Shown: positions 42,463-51,490 of the stretch, in pieces
Layout of the letters: each line of letters opens with the position of its first letter
How positions within the stretch are numbered: the first letter of the stretch is position 1
NCBI RefSeq assembly: GCF_019352895.1
Contig: NZ_JAAAFX010000014.1
Span: 324,790-388,789, forward strand
Origin: Variovorax boronicumulans
Lineage (GTDB): Bacteria; Pseudomonadota; Gammaproteobacteria; Burkholderiales; Burkholderiaceae_C
Length of the DNA: 64,000 bases
Direction: 5' to 3'
Position numbers and translations under genes: made by a program
Notes under the pieces: model-generated
What the model was told of the DNA's origin: nothing
The model's database searches: none
Seen by the model: the letters and a program-made list of their open reading frames with translations, nothing else

Positions 42463-43786
42463 GCGTGCGCCAGAGCAGCGCCACGAAGAGCAGCGCCGTC
42501 AGCGCCAGCGCCGCGGCGCTCATCAGCCAGAAGGCCAGCGGTGACTGCATGGCGCCCCAGGGGCCGAGCCCGCGATAGGCCAGCAGGTAGCTGCCGCCCA
42601 GCCCCACCACCCACAGCAGCGCGCAATACAGCAGCAGCGGCATGACGGTCACGCGGTAGCAGCGCAGCACGAACACGCACAGCGTCTGCACCGCGTCGGC
42701 CAGGTGGTAGACGGCCGTGGCCAGCAGCAGGCTGGCGGCCAGCGCGACGACCGCGGCATCGTCGGAATAGATGCCGGCGAGTTGCCAGCGCAGCGTGGCC
42801 ATCAGCACGGTGACGACGATGGCGCACAGCAGCATCAGCTCGAAGCCCCGGGCACAGGCGCGCCGCGCCAGCGTCGCGTCGCCCGCGCCCAGCCAGTAGC
42901 TCACGCGTGCGCTGGTCGCGATGCCGAGCGACAGCGGCACCATGTAGGCGGCCGCAGTGAGGTTCGACGCGATCTGGTGCGCGGCCGAAGCGGCCGTGCC
43001 CAGCCGCGCGATGAACAGCGCCATCAGCGTGAAGGAGGTGACCTCGACCAGCACCGACAGGCCGCCCGGCACGCCCAGCTGCGCAAAGCGACGCAGCTGT
43101 GCCCAGTCGGGCTTCTCCATGCGCGCCCAGAGCCCGTAGCTGCGGTAGAAGGGCTGGGTGCGCAACAGCCACACGGCCAGCACGAGCTCGGCCCACGTGA
43201 CGATCAGCGTCGCCCAGGCGCAGCCCACCAGCCCCATGGCGGGCACGCCGGCGCCGCCGAAAGTGAACCAGATCGACAGCGGGACCTTGAACAGCAGCGA
43301 GCCGAGCTGCACCCAGGTGACCAGCTTCGGCTTGCCCAGGCCCTGGTTCAGCGTGCCGAAGAGGCGGAACAGCAGCGCCGGCGGCAGCGCGAAGGCCAGC
43401 ACCGCCAGATAGGACTCGACGGCGCCGCGCATCGCGTCGGGCACGTCGGTCCAGCGCAGCAGCGCGTCCGGCATCAGCAGCAGCGCCATGCCCAGCACGA
43501 TGGCGACGCCGCAGAGGTAGAGCGACTGCCGCACCGAGCGGCCGACGTCGGCCGAGCGCTGGGCACCGTGCAGTTCGGCCCACACCGGCAGCAGCGCCTG
43601 CAGCACGCCCATCAGGGAAATGAACACGCTGGCATAGATGGCAGCACCGACCGACAGCGCCGCCAGCGCGTCCTGGGCGAAGCGGCCGGCCACGATGGTG
43701 TCGGTGACGCCGAAGGCCATGGCCGCAAATTGCCCTGCCAGCACGGTGCCGGCCAGCCGTGCGATGCGTTGCCGCTCGCTCTTCAC
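42416..43786 (-). CDS. MATE-family efflux transporter
   Basis: 456 residues. GTG start at 43786 is fixed by the GTGA overlap with the upstream gene. About twelve membrane helices in two MatE halves: FGVTDTIVAGRFAQDALAAL in the first and VPGGLSVLVEVTSFTLMALF with ASAAHQIASNLTAAAYMVPL in the second, as in NorM-type sodium or proton antiporters. The substrate is not predictable. The gene overlaps the convergent phoR by 47 bases. Confidence 0.92.
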   Translation of the reverse strand: MKSERQRIARLAGTVLAGQFAAMAFGVTDTIVAGRFAQDALAALSVGAAIYASVFISLMGVLQALLPVWAELHGAQRSADVGRSVRQSLYLCGVAIVLGMALLLMPDALLRWTDVPDAMRGAVESYLAVLAFALPPALLFRLFGTLNQGLGKPKLVTWVQLGSLLFKVPLSIWFTFGGAGVPAMGLVGCAWATLIVTWAELVLAVWLLRTQPFYRSYGLWARMEKPDWAQLRRFAQLGVPGGLSVLVEVTSFTLMALFIARLGTAASAAHQIASNLTAAAYMVPLSLGIATSARVSYWLGAGDATLARRACARGFELMLLCAIVVTVLMATLRWQLAGIYSDDAAVVALAASLLLATAVYHLADAVQTLCVFVLRCYRVTVMPLLLYCALLWVVGLGGSYLLAYRGLGPWGAMQSPLAFWLMSAAALALTALLFVALLWRTLRQARSPQGAQAAAA

Positions 43787-45519
43787 GGGGTGATGCGCTG
43801 GAACAGCAGGATGTCGTCGTTGGCGCTGGTGGGACGCCGCACGGTGCCGGACAGGCGCCATTGCTTGAAGTCGACGGCGTTGCCGCGGCTGATCGCATCC
43901 GGGCTCACCAGCAGCCAGGGGCAGGCGTCGGTTCCATGACCTGCGGTGTCCAGCGGACGCAGGTCGAAATGGCCGTGGTAGCGCAGGGCCGCGATGTGCG
44001 GTCGGCTCAGCGAGAGCGTGGCGACACAGGGCGCCGAGCCGACGCGTTCGCTGATCGCGCGCACCTGGGGCGCGTAGCTCCAGGCATGGTCGAGCGCCGG
44101 CAGCCACAGCGTGGTGCCCAGCAGCCAGCACAGGGCCGCGCCGCCGCCCGGCAGCACCAGCGTCTTCCAGAGGGCCGCCTGATGGCGTCCGGTGCGCCAG
44201 CGCACGAGCCAGCACCAGGCGGCTGTGGCCGCCAGCGCGAACAGCAGCGTGATCCAGGAAAACTGCGGCACGAAGCCCGGAATCTGCCGCGCGATGCTGG
44301 CCGCCATCTTGGGCGGCGTGCCGGTCAGCATGGCGATCCAGTAGGCCCAGATGATGAAGGCCACGCCGCTGAAGAACAGCAGGGTGAACCAGTCGATCAA
44401 CGCCGCGGCGCTGCGGCGGAAGGTGGGCAGCGCGAAGGCCGCCAGCGTGGCCAGCGCGGGCAGGGCCAGCAGCAGCGAGCGCTCGGAAAAGTCGGTGCTC
44501 CAGGTGGCGGCCAGGGGAACCAGCGCGAACCAGAAGGGCAGTGCGACGTGGCGCTCCGTCAGTTGCCGGCGCCAGCGCCAGAGGGTCCAGAGCGCCAGCG
44601 GCCAGGCCGGCCAGGTGAACCACAGCAGCAGCTTGGCCTGGCTGCGCAGGTCGGCGATCAGCGTCTTGCCCGCGTGCTGGCCCGGCAGCACGATCTGCCA
44701 GTGCCACAGGCCCAGCGCAATGACCAGGCCGGCGGCGAGCAGCGCCACAGCCGCGATCGTGAGCGCCGCGGTGGGTGCGTAGGCGGGCGCGTCGTCAGTC
44801 TCCACGCGGGCGTGGCGACGCCGGTCGATCAGCACCAGCGCCGCGGCGCCGATGCCCAGCGCCAGGCCGACCGTCGGGGCACCGCTCAGTGCCAGCCCGA
44901 GCGCGCCGATGACCAGCGCGACGGTCGCGCCGGTGCGGTGGTAGGGCATGGCGGCCACGCCGTAGAAGAGGTTCGCGACAAAGAAGAGTTGCGCCAGCGC
45001 CGGCGTGGTCTCGTGGCCGAGCTGGGCCAGGCCCAGGCAGGCGATCAGCGCCAGCAGGGCGCCGTCGGCGATGGCGCGGGCGTAGTCGGTGGGGTGGGCC
45101 TCGCCGCCGAAGGCAAAGGCCACCGGTTGGGCATTGGGCGTGCGTGCCAGGTAGTAGGCCGCGTACCAGGTGGCCGAGAAGGTGCACCACAGCAGCGCCG
45201 CGAAGACGATGCGCACGGCCAGATCGGGGTGGATCCAGGCCGGCGCGATCTTGATCGCCAGTGCGCCCAGCCAGTAGGGAATCAGTGCCGGTGTTTCCGG
45301 CCGCAGGCCCAGCAGCAGCGGGTCGAGCCAGCGCATCCAGCCTTCGGTGCTCTGGGCCAGTTCGGCCATGTAGCCGTAGGCGGTCACGTCGGCGCTCTTC
45401 CAGGGGCCTCGGCCGATCAGGCCGGGCAGCAGGTAGGCGGCGCACAGCAGCAGCAGAGCCATGCGCGGCAGACGGCGCACGGCGCTCTGGGCAACGATGG
45501 CGGGCGTGGGTTGGCTCAA
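43783..45519 (-). CDS. Multi-pass membrane protein, ArnT/PMT-like glycosyltransferase candidate
   Basis: About 578 residues. The start is uncertain: TTG 45519, GTG 45480 or ATG 45462, none with a good ribosome site. The N-terminal membrane helix (MALLLLCAAYLLPGLIGRGP) is followed by WKSADVTAYGYMAELAQSTE, an acidic loop of the kind used by GT-C enzymes (ArnT, PMT), then ten or more membrane segments and a 120-residue periplasmic C-terminus. It may transfer a sugar from a lipid carrier to an envelope acceptor. The identification is from topology and the loop only. It is coupled to the MATE gene downstream and separated from rpmE2 by a terminator. Confidence 0.75.
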   Translation of the reverse strand: MSQPTPAIVAQSAVRRLPRMALLLLCAAYLLPGLIGRGPWKSADVTAYGYMAELAQSTEGWMRWLDPLLLGLRPETPALIPYWLGALAIKIAPAWIHPDLAVRIVFAALLWCTFSATWYAAYYLARTPNAQPVAFAFGGEAHPTDYARAIADGALLALIACLGLAQLGHETTPALAQLFFVANLFYGVAAMPYHRTGATVALVIGALGLALSGAPTVGLALGIGAAALVLIDRRRHARVETDDAPAYAPTAALTIAAVALLAAGLVIALGLWHWQIVLPGQHAGKTLIADLRSQAKLLLWFTWPAWPLALWTLWRWRRQLTERHVALPFWFALVPLAATWSTDFSERSLLLALPALATLAAFALPTFRRSAAALIDWFTLLFFSGVAFIIWAYWIAMLTGTPPKMAASIARQIPGFVPQFSWITLLFALAATAAWCWLVRWRTGRHQAALWKTLVLPGGGAALCWLLGTTLWLPALDHAWSYAPQVRAISERVGSAPCVATLSLSRPHIAALRYHGHFDLRPLDTAGHGTDACPWLLVSPDAISRGNAVDFKQWRLSGTVRRPTSANDDILLFQRITP

Positions 45520-45550
45520 CGGAAGCGGCGGTGGCGGTGTTGTTGTAAAG

Positions 45551-45583
45551 AAAAAGGGCAGCGCGGTAAACCGGGCTGCCCTC
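45551..45583 (-). terminator. Terminator after rpmE2
   Basis: Minus-strand stem AGGGCAGC / GCTGCCCT (45576-45583 with 45556-45563), with additional inner GGT/ACC pairs, is followed by TTTTTC. It lies about 20 bases after the rpmE2 stop. Confidence 0.85.
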
Positions 45584-45601
45584 GACCTGGATGCGGCGAG
45601 C

Positions 45602-45871
45602 TTACTTGGAAGCGGTGCCGGTGGTCTTGCCGAAACGGTTGCGGAACTTCTCCACGCGGCCGCCCATGTTGTCCACCGACTTTTGGGTGCCGGTGTAGAA
45701 GGGGTGCGATTCGCTGGTGGTGTCGAGCTTGAACAGGGGCAGCTCACGGCCGTCGTCGGTCTTGCCCATTTCCTTGGTGTTCGCGCACGAACGGGTCACG
45801 AACTTGAAGCCGTTGGACATGTCCTGGAACAGGACTTCGCGGTAGTTCGGGTGAATGCCTTCTTTTGCCAT
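45602..45871 (-). CDS. rpmE2: 50S ribosomal protein L31 type B
   Basis: 89 residues, with AAAGGAAAC before the ATG. GIHPNYREVLFQDMSNGFKF and SHPFYTGTQKSVDNMGGRVE are the L31 type B patterns. The CxxC pairs that bind zinc in type A are missing (only one Cys is present), so it is the zinc-independent form. It has its own terminator. Confidence 0.96.
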   Translation of the reverse strand: MAKEGIHPNYREVLFQDMSNGFKFVTRSCANTKEMGKTDDGRELPLFKLDTTSESHPFYTGTQKSVDNMGGRVEKFRNRFGKTTGTASK

Positions 45872-46035
45872 GGTGTTTCCTTTGGGGTCGATGCGAGAGC
45901 CACAAGCCGCCTGGATCCGCCACCTGTGAAAGAAGGTCGGCGGGGCGTCGGTTCCGGGCCCTGCGCCCGGCTGCACTTTTCGCGAAGCCCGTGATTATCG
46001 CATACTGGCCCACTCCGAGCTCCAGAACCTTTGCC

Positions 46036-47094
46036 ATGTCTTCTTCCCCCTTGCGCGTCGGCCTCGTCGGCTACGGTTTTGCCGGCCAGACCTTCCATGC
46101 GCCGGTGCTGTCGGCCGTGCCCGGACTCGAACTGGCGGCCGTGGCCAGTTCGCAGCCCGACAAGGTGCGCGCCGACTGGCCCGGCGTGGCGGTCGAGCCG
46201 GACAGCGCGGCCCTGCTGGCGCGCGCCGACATCGACCTGGTGGTGATCGCCGCGCCCAATGCGCAGCACCATCCGCTGGCCAGGGCGGCGCTGGAAGCCG
46301 GCCGGCACGTGGTGGTCGACAAGCCCTTCACCCTCGACGCGGCCCAGGCGCGTGATCTGGCGGCGCTGGCCACGCAGCAGGGGCGCCTGCTGTCGGTCTA
46401 CCAGAACCGCCGCTTCGATGCCGATTACCTGACGCTGTGCGAACTGCTGGCGAGCGGCCAGCTCGGCCGGCCGGTGTACCTCGAATCGCACTTCGACCGC
46501 TTCCGGCCGCAGGTGCGCGAGCGCTGGCGCGAGCAGGCGGTGCCGGGTGCCGGGCTGTGGGTCGACCTGGGCGCGCATCTGCTCGACCAGGCGGTGCAAC
46601 TGTTCGGGCGCCCCGACACGCTGCAGCTCGACACCGCGGCGCTGCGCGACGGCGCCCAGGTCGAGGACTATTTCCACGCCGTGCTGCGCTACGAGACCGG
46701 ATCGCACGCCCCGCTGCGCGTGGTGCTGCATGCCACGACGCTGGCCGCCCATGCGGCGCCGCGATACCTGGTGCACGGCACACGCGGCAGCTATGTGAAG
46801 CACGGCGTCGATCCGCAGGAGGATGCGCTGCGCGCGGGCGCACGGCCGGGCGGTGACGACTGGGGCGTCGACCCGCTGCCGGGCGATCTGAAGGTAGTGG
46901 CCGTGGAGAACTGGGTGCGCGACAGCAGCGTGCCCAACCGCCGCGGCAGCTACGTCGACTACTACGCCGCGGTGCGCGACGCGATCCTCGGCCACGGCCC
47001 CAACCCCGTGCCGCCGGAAGAGGCCGTGGCCCTGATGGCGCTGCTCGACCTGGGCACTCGCAGCGCCCGCGAAGGCCGAGCACTCTCGCCATGA
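46036..47094 (+). CDS. Gfo/Idh/MocA-family oxidoreductase
   Basis: 352 residues. The Rossmann start VGLVGYGFAGQTFHAPVL binds NAD(P). The catalytic EKP-type motif appears as VVVDKPFTLD, with Asp for Glu as in the YdgJ group. The C-terminal alpha/beta domain contains GAGLWVDLGAHLLDQAVQLF, with the family His. The substrate, probably a sugar or inositol, cannot be named. It is divergent from rpmE2 and ends at a strong terminator. Confidence 0.92.
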   Translation: MSSSPLRVGLVGYGFAGQTFHAPVLSAVPGLELAAVASSQPDKVRADWPGVAVEPDSAALLARADIDLVVIAAPNAQHHPLARAALEAGRHVVVDKPFTLDAAQARDLAALATQQGRLLSVYQNRRFDADYLTLCELLASGQLGRPVYLESHFDRFRPQVRERWREQAVPGAGLWVDLGAHLLDQAVQLFGRPDTLQLDTAALRDGAQVEDYFHAVLRYETGSHAPLRVVLHATTLAAHAAPRYLVHGTRGSYVKHGVDPQEDALRAGARPGGDDWGVDPLPGDLKVVAVENWVRDSSVPNRRGSYVDYYAAVRDAILGHGPNPVPPEEAVALMALLDLGTRSAREGRALSP

Positions 47095-47097
47095 AAA

Positions 47098-47122
47098 AAG
47101 CCCGTCGAAGCGACGGGCTTTT
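47098..47122 (+). terminator. Intrinsic terminator after the oxidoreductase gene
   Basis: AAGCCCGTCG / CGACGGGCTT (47098-47107 with 47111-47120), three-base loop, T4 after. The A-run before it would also allow termination of minus-strand messages from rho. Confidence 0.88.
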
Positions 47123-47130
47123 GTGGGTGG

Positions 47131-47213
47131 AACACCGCGGAACCGGCTTTGCCGGGCCGCTGGTGTTGCCCCCTGGAGGGGGAGCTGGCTACACGAAGTG
47201 AGCCAGCTCGGGG
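47131..47213. repeat. Intergenic multi-hairpin repeat, copy 1
   Basis: The first 43 bases (AACACCGCGGAACCGG... to ...TTGCCCCC) are identical to 61479-61521. They fold as AACACC-GCGG-CCGGC around TTT with GCCGG-CCGC-GGTGTT. Two further hairpins follow in this copy: CCCCC/GGGGG and AGCTGGCT/AGCCAGCT. It lies just beyond the stop of rho, between two convergent genes. Confidence 0.85.
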
Positions 47214-47223
47214 ACGGTCTCAA

Positions 47224-48489
47224 TCACCCGCCGCGACGCATCATGTCGAAGAACTCGACATTGGTCTTCGTCGCCTTCATGTTCTTGAGCATCAGCTCCA
47301 TCGACTCGATCTCGTCCATGTTGTACATCAACTGGCGCAGGATGCGGGTCTTCTGCAGGATTTCCGGTGCGAGCAGCAGCTCTTCGCGGCGCGTGCCGCT
47401 GCGGTTGAGCTGGATCGACGGGAACACGCGCTTCTCGTAGAGGCGGCGGTCGAGGTGGATTTCGGAGTTGCCGGTGCCCTTGAACTCTTCGAAGATCACT
47501 TCGTCCATGCGGCTGCCGGTGTCGATCAGCGCGGTGCCGATGATGGTCAGCGAGCCGCCTTCTTCCACGTTGCGCGCAGCGCCCAGGAAGCGCTTAGGGC
47601 GCTGCAGGGCGTTGGAGTCGACGCCACCGGTCAGCACCTTGCCCGAGGAGGGCACGACGTTGTTGTAGGCACGGGCCAGGCGGGTGATCGAGTCCAGCAG
47701 GATCACCACGTCCTTCTTGAGTTCGACCAGGCGCTTGGCGCGCTCGATCACCATTTCGGCGACGTGCACGTGGCGCGCGGCGGGCTCGTCGAAGGTCGAA
47801 GCAATCACTTCGCCCTTCACGGTGCGCTGCATTTCGGTCACTTCTTCAGGGCGCTCGTCGACGAGCAGCACCATCATGTGGACGTCGGGGTAGTTGGCGC
47901 TGATCGCATGCGCGATGTGCTGCATCATCACCGTCTTGCCGCTCTTGGGCGGTGCCACCAGCAGGGCGCGCTGGCCCTTGCCGATGGGGGCGATGATGTC
48001 GATCACGCGGCCCGTGATGTTCTCGTCGCTCTTGATGCCGTCGCGCTCGAGCTTCATCTGTTCCTTGGGGAACAGGGGCGTCAAGTTCTCGAACATCACC
48101 TTGTGCTTGTTCTGCTCGGGCGGGCCGTCGTTGACCTTGTCCAGCTTGGTCAGCGCGAAGTAGCGCTCGCCATCCTTGGGCGTGCGCACTTCGCCTTCGA
48201 CCATGTCGCCGGTGTGCAGGTTGAAGCGTCGGACCTGGCTCGGCGAGATGTAGATGTCGTCGGTGCTGGCGGTGAAGCTGGTGTCGGGGCTGCGCAGGAA
48301 ACCGAAGCCGTCGGGCAGGATTTCGAGAACGCCATCGGCGAAGACCTGTTCGCCGGCCTTTGCGCGCTTCTTGATGATCGCGAACATCAGCTCCTGCTTG
48401 CGCATGCGGCCGACGTTTTCGATCTCAAGGGCTTCGGCCTGCTTGAGGACTTCAGACACGTGGAGTGCCTTGAGTTCGTTTAAGTGCAT
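47224..48489 (-). CDS. rho: Transcription termination factor Rho
   Basis: 421 residues. The N-terminal helical SAP-like domain (LNELKALHVSEVLKQAEALE) and cold-shock RNA-binding domain (DGFGFLRSPDTSFTASTDDI) precede the RecA-like ATPase with Walker A APPKSGKT (179-187), VLLVDERPEEVTEM, Walker B DVVILLDSITRLARAYN and the Q/R loop GGVDSNALQRPKRFLGAARN. Length and composition are normal. It lies 177 bases after trxA on the same strand, with a terminator between, as in many betaproteobacteria. Confidence 0.98.
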   Translation of the reverse strand: MHLNELKALHVSEVLKQAEALEIENVGRMRKQELMFAIIKKRAKAGEQVFADGVLEILPDGFGFLRSPDTSFTASTDDIYISPSQVRRFNLHTGDMVEGEVRTPKDGERYFALTKLDKVNDGPPEQNKHKVMFENLTPLFPKEQMKLERDGIKSDENITGRVIDIIAPIGKGQRALLVAPPKSGKTVMMQHIAHAISANYPDVHMMVLLVDERPEEVTEMQRTVKGEVIASTFDEPAARHVHVAEMVIERAKRLVELKKDVVILLDSITRLARAYNNVVPSSGKVLTGGVDSNALQRPKRFLGAARNVEEGGSLTIIGTALIDTGSRMDEVIFEEFKGTGNSEIHLDRRLYEKRVFPSIQLNRSGTRREELLLAPEILQKTRILRQLMYNMDEIESMELMLKNMKATKTNVEFFDMMRRGG

Positions 48490-48615
48490 GGAGCGACCCC
48501 TTGCGGGGCGGTATCGAACGGAAAACGGGGGGAGGTTTCAGGAGAGGCGAGAACTGCCTCACGAACCGGGGAACTCAAACCGGGCGGGCCGGTGATCTGC
48601 AGGAGATTATGACAG

Positions 48616-48650
48616 GAAAAACAAGACGGCCGCCGCATTGCGCGACGGCC
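48616..48650 (-). terminator. Terminator between trxA and rho
   Basis: Minus-strand GGCCGTCGCGC (48640-48650) faces GCGGCGGCC (48628-48636) across a three-base loop, followed by a T-rich stretch (complement of GAAAAACA). The stem has internal mismatches, so it may be leaky. Confidence 0.6.
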
Positions 48651-48666
48651 GCCGATTCGAAGCGGC

Positions 48667-48999
48667 TCAGGCGAGCTGCTGATCGATGAAGGCGGTCAGC
48701 TGTGCCTTGCTCATGGCGCCGACCTTGGTGGCGGCCAGCTGGCCGTCCTTGAACAGCATCAGCGTGGGGATGCCGCGGATGCCGAACTTGGCGGGGATGT
48801 CGCGGTTCTCGTCGACGTTCATCTTGGCGATCTGCAGCTTGCCTTCATAGGTGCTGGAGACTTCGTCGAGAATCGGCGCAATCATCTTGCAGGGGCCGCA
48901 CCATTCGGCCCAGTAGTCCACCAGCACGGGCTTGCCGGACTTGAGCACGTCGGCTTCGAAGGAAGAGTCGGAGATGTGTTTGATGAGATCGCTTGCCAT
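48667..48999 (-). CDS. trxA: Thioredoxin TrxA
   Basis: 110 residues. The active site WCGPC (33-37) lies in PVLVDYWAEWCGPCKMIAPI, the cis-Pro in IRGIPTLMLFKDG. It is a standard cytoplasmic thioredoxin that reduces disulfides in ribonucleotide reductase and others. AAGGAAAAA precedes the start. Confidence 0.97.
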   Translation of the reverse strand: MASDLIKHISDSSFEADVLKSGKPVLVDYWAEWCGPCKMIAPILDEVSSTYEGKLQIAKMNVDENRDIPAKFGIRGIPTLMLFKDGQLAATKVGAMSKAQLTAFIDQQLA

Positions 49000-49141
49000 G
49001 ATTTTTTCCTTGTGACGCGAGTGGTTTCGGTGCGGCTAAAGTGCGGGTCATTGTGGCAGAAACCAAGTGTCGGCGTGGTGTGCGCACCCGCTATGGGCTC
49101 GATAGCCAAAGCCCTTTTTTCCTCTGAACTTGGAACCCTGA

Positions 49142-50398
49142 ATGAGCATTGAAAACACCGTCGCCGTGATCGGCGGCGGCCCCGCAGGCCTGATGGCCGC
49201 CGAAGTCCTGAGCGCGGCCGGACGGCAGGTCCATCTCTATGACGCCATGCCCTCGGTAGGACGCAAGTTCCTGCTGGCGGGCCGCGGGGGCCTGAACCTC
49301 ACGCATTCCGAAGACCTCGAGACCTTCGTGACCCGCTTCGGCGAACGCCGTGCCCAGATCGAACCGCTGCTGCGCGCGTTCGGGCCCGACGCCCTGCGCG
49401 CCTGGGCCCAGGGCCTGGGCATCGAGACCTTCGTGGGCACCTCGGGCCGCGTGTTCCCTGCCGACATGAAGGCCGCGCCGCTGTTGCGCGCCTGGCTGCA
49501 CCGGCTGCGCGCGGCAGGCGTGCAGTTCCATATGCGGCATCGCTGGCTCGGCGGCACCGAAGAGGCCGTGTCGCCGGCCGCGCTGCGTTTCGCGACGCCG
49601 GCGGGCGAGGTGCATGCCGAAGCCGCCGCGGTCGTGCTGGCCCTGGGCGGCGCCAGCTGGCCCCGCCTGGGTTCCGATGGCGCCTGGGTGCCATGGCTGC
49701 AGGCGCATGGTGTGGCCGTCGATGCGTTGCAGCCGGCCAACTGCGGCTTCGACGCCGGCTGGAGCGAGCACTTCAGCACGCGCTTCGCAGGCCAGCCCTT
49801 CAAGTCGGTGGCCATTGCATTCACCGATGGCCAGGGCCGGCACTTCGCGCGCAAGGGCGAGTTCGTGGCCACCGCGACCGGCATCGAGGGCAGCCTGGTC
49901 TATGCGGCCTCCGGCCTGCTGCGCGACGAGATTGCGGCGCACGGCAGCGCCACCTTGCTGCTGGACCTGCTGCCCGACCGCAGCGCCGAGCAGGTGCATG
50001 CGGCCGTGATGCATCCGCGCGGCTCGCGTTCGCTCAGCAGCCACCTCAAGAGCCGCCTCGGCCTCGACGGTGTCAAGGCCGGCATGCTGTACGAGGTGCT
50101 GGGCCGCGAAGGCGTGCAGGCCGGCGAGGCCTTGTCGCGCGCGATCAAGTCGCTTCCGATCCGGCTGACCGCGGCCCGACCCGTGGCCGAGGCCATCAGC
50201 AGCGCCGGCGGCGTGCGCTTCGATGCGCTGGACGAACACCTGATGGCGCGCTCGCTGCCGAACGTGTTCTGTGCCGGCGAGATGCTGGATTGGGAGGCGC
50301 CGACCGGCGGCTACCTGCTCACGGCGTCAATGGCCAGCGGCGCGGCCGCAGCACGCGGCGTGTTGCGATGCATGCAGGAATCGTCCTACAAGACCTGA
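49142..50398 (+). CDS. NAD(P)/FAD-dependent oxidoreductase, HI0933/YhiN (BaiN-like) family
   Basis: 418 residues. The dinucleotide-binding start is VAVIGGGPAGLMAAEVLSAA; GRKFLLAGRGGLNLTHSEDL is the signature of the HI0933-type flavoproteins, and FCAGEMLDWEAPTGGYLLTA is their C-terminal FAD contact. The middle domain (about 190-335) resembles that of the PP4765-like subgroup. The reaction is not known. The ATG lies 142 bases from the divergent trxA start. Confidence 0.9.
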   Translation: MSIENTVAVIGGGPAGLMAAEVLSAAGRQVHLYDAMPSVGRKFLLAGRGGLNLTHSEDLETFVTRFGERRAQIEPLLRAFGPDALRAWAQGLGIETFVGTSGRVFPADMKAAPLLRAWLHRLRAAGVQFHMRHRWLGGTEEAVSPAALRFATPAGEVHAEAAAVVLALGGASWPRLGSDGAWVPWLQAHGVAVDALQPANCGFDAGWSEHFSTRFAGQPFKSVAIAFTDGQGRHFARKGEFVATATGIEGSLVYAASGLLRDEIAAHGSATLLLDLLPDRSAEQVHAAVMHPRGSRSLSSHLKSRLGLDGVKAGMLYEVLGREGVQAGEALSRAIKSLPIRLTAARPVAEAISSAGGVRFDALDEHLMARSLPNVFCAGEMLDWEAPTGGYLLTASMASGAAAARGVLRCMQESSYKT

Positions 50399-50443
50399 AT
50401 ACTTCCGGATTACATGCTTCGGCGCGGTGACTCTCGAAAATCT

Positions 50444-50779
50444 ATGGTCACAAAAAGTTTCCAAAGCATGCAACCGCAAGTCGACATTCGCAAAATCCGC
50501 GACAGGTATTTCAACTACGGCGTCAGCATCGGCTCGGCCGACGATCGCCATCTGCGCGAGGGACTCTGGTCCATTGCCGAGTGCCTGCACGACGCAGCCA
50601 CAGCCCTGAGCCATCATTTTTCAGTGGCCGTCCTGAGCTACGAAGGACGCCGTCTCGGCGCCTACCGCATTGCCGCCATGGAACACGAGACGCTGGCCCT
50701 GGCGGAGACGCTGGCGGCGAAGCTGCGGGCCCGTGAGGTGGGCGCAGGCTTCCATACCGGCGCATCGCTGTCCGCCTGA
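50444..50779 (+). CDS. Small hypothetical protein
   Basis: 111 residues from ATG 50444; ATGs at 50414 and 50468 are possible too and none has a good ribosome site. RKIRDRYFNYGVSIGSADDR is the most polar, conserved-looking stretch; the C-terminal half is helical (EHETLALAETLAAKLRAREV). No domain is recognised and there is no signal peptide. It lies 45 bases after the flavoprotein gene. Confidence 0.6.
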   Translation: MVTKSFQSMQPQVDIRKIRDRYFNYGVSIGSADDRHLREGLWSIAECLHDAATALSHHFSVAVLSYEGRRLGAYRIAAMEHETLALAETLAAKLRAREVGAGFHTGASLSA

Positions 50780-51248
50780 GCAGCCTGGGCGGCGAGCAGG
50801 CGTGCGAGGTGCGGGTTGCCGTGTCCCGGGCCCGGCAGAACGCAATGATTTTTGCCGTTCCACACTCCTCATCCGGTCGGTGCCCTTTCTTTGGGCAATG
50901 TGGCGGCAGGCCTCATGGATGCTCGCTTTGGCCCCTCTTGCCCCGCCAGAACCCACAGCTTTATCCACAGAAGAAGAGAACAACTTTGGGGTTGACGGCC
51001 GCGTTGGAATGAGAGAAGTGCGAGGGCCGGATCGACACGCTCGGCTGTGAGCCAGGCGCGGTCGTTCTCATGGACGACAGGTGAGGGAGTTGCCAAGGCG
51101 CGACTGTGCTGCCTGGGGAGGTGAGGCCGGGTGGGCTTTGCCAGGTCCTGCAGCGAAACCGTAGAGGTGCTGCTTTCATGGCGGGTGGGCGCTGGGCCCT
51201 GGATGGCGCTCGAGTCGTGGAAGACTGGAGGCTTCTGGATGTGAGGTT
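50780..51248. other. Unassigned intergenic stretch
   Basis: About 470 bases with GC lower than the flanks. Short open frames on both strands lack ribosome sites and recognisable products. One perfect DnaA box TTATCCACA lies at 50961-50969 but stands alone. The region directly follows the SRP RNA on the minus strand; no clear terminator for that RNA was found. Confidence 0.5.
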
Positions 51249-51342
51249 GACGAGCCTTACCCCCGGCACTGACTACGCAGTTAGGGCTGCTTGGTTCCCC
51301 ATCTGACCCGGTTGGCCGCTTCACCATGCGGGGAGGCCCGTC
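51249..51342 (-). ncRNA. ffs: 4.5S signal recognition particle RNA
   Basis: About 94 bases. The conserved helix 8 appears as GGGTCAGATGGGGAACCAAGCAG: a GGAA tetraloop on a UGG/CCA stem, flanked by the CAGA / AGCAG internal loop. E. coli has UCC/GGA in the same stem, so the pairs covary. The ends pair (GACGGGCCT with AAGGCTCGTC), and CCCCGCAT pairs with GTGCCGGGG. The RNA binds Ffh for membrane targeting. It stands divergently upstream of dnaX. Confidence 0.92.
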
Positions 51343-51349
51343 AGCGTCC

Positions 51350-51355
51350 ATTGTA
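51350..51355 (-). promoter_or_regulatory. -10 element of the SRP RNA promoter
   Basis: TACAAT on the minus strand, seven bases before the predicted 5' end GACGGG. A GC-rich discriminator follows, as in growth-rate regulated RNA promoters. No convincing -35 is visible. Confidence 0.65.
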
Positions 51356-51490
51356 GCGTCCCCGGAGGGAGCGCTCCGCGTCGCATCGCCTTGTCCCTGC
51401 GGGGACATGCCCTTCGGCCGGAGCGGTCGGTTCGCAGCATTCCACGGCATTCGGCAGGAAGGAGTCGCTGCGCCTTTTAGAATGCCTGCA

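Noticed and set aside
50961..50969. DnaA box as part of a replication origin
   Set aside because: Only one box, no AT-rich unwinding region and no origin genes nearby.
50869..51450. 193-codon minus-strand frame before dnaX
   Set aside because: It runs through the SRP RNA and its promoter, lacks a ribosome site and matches no family.
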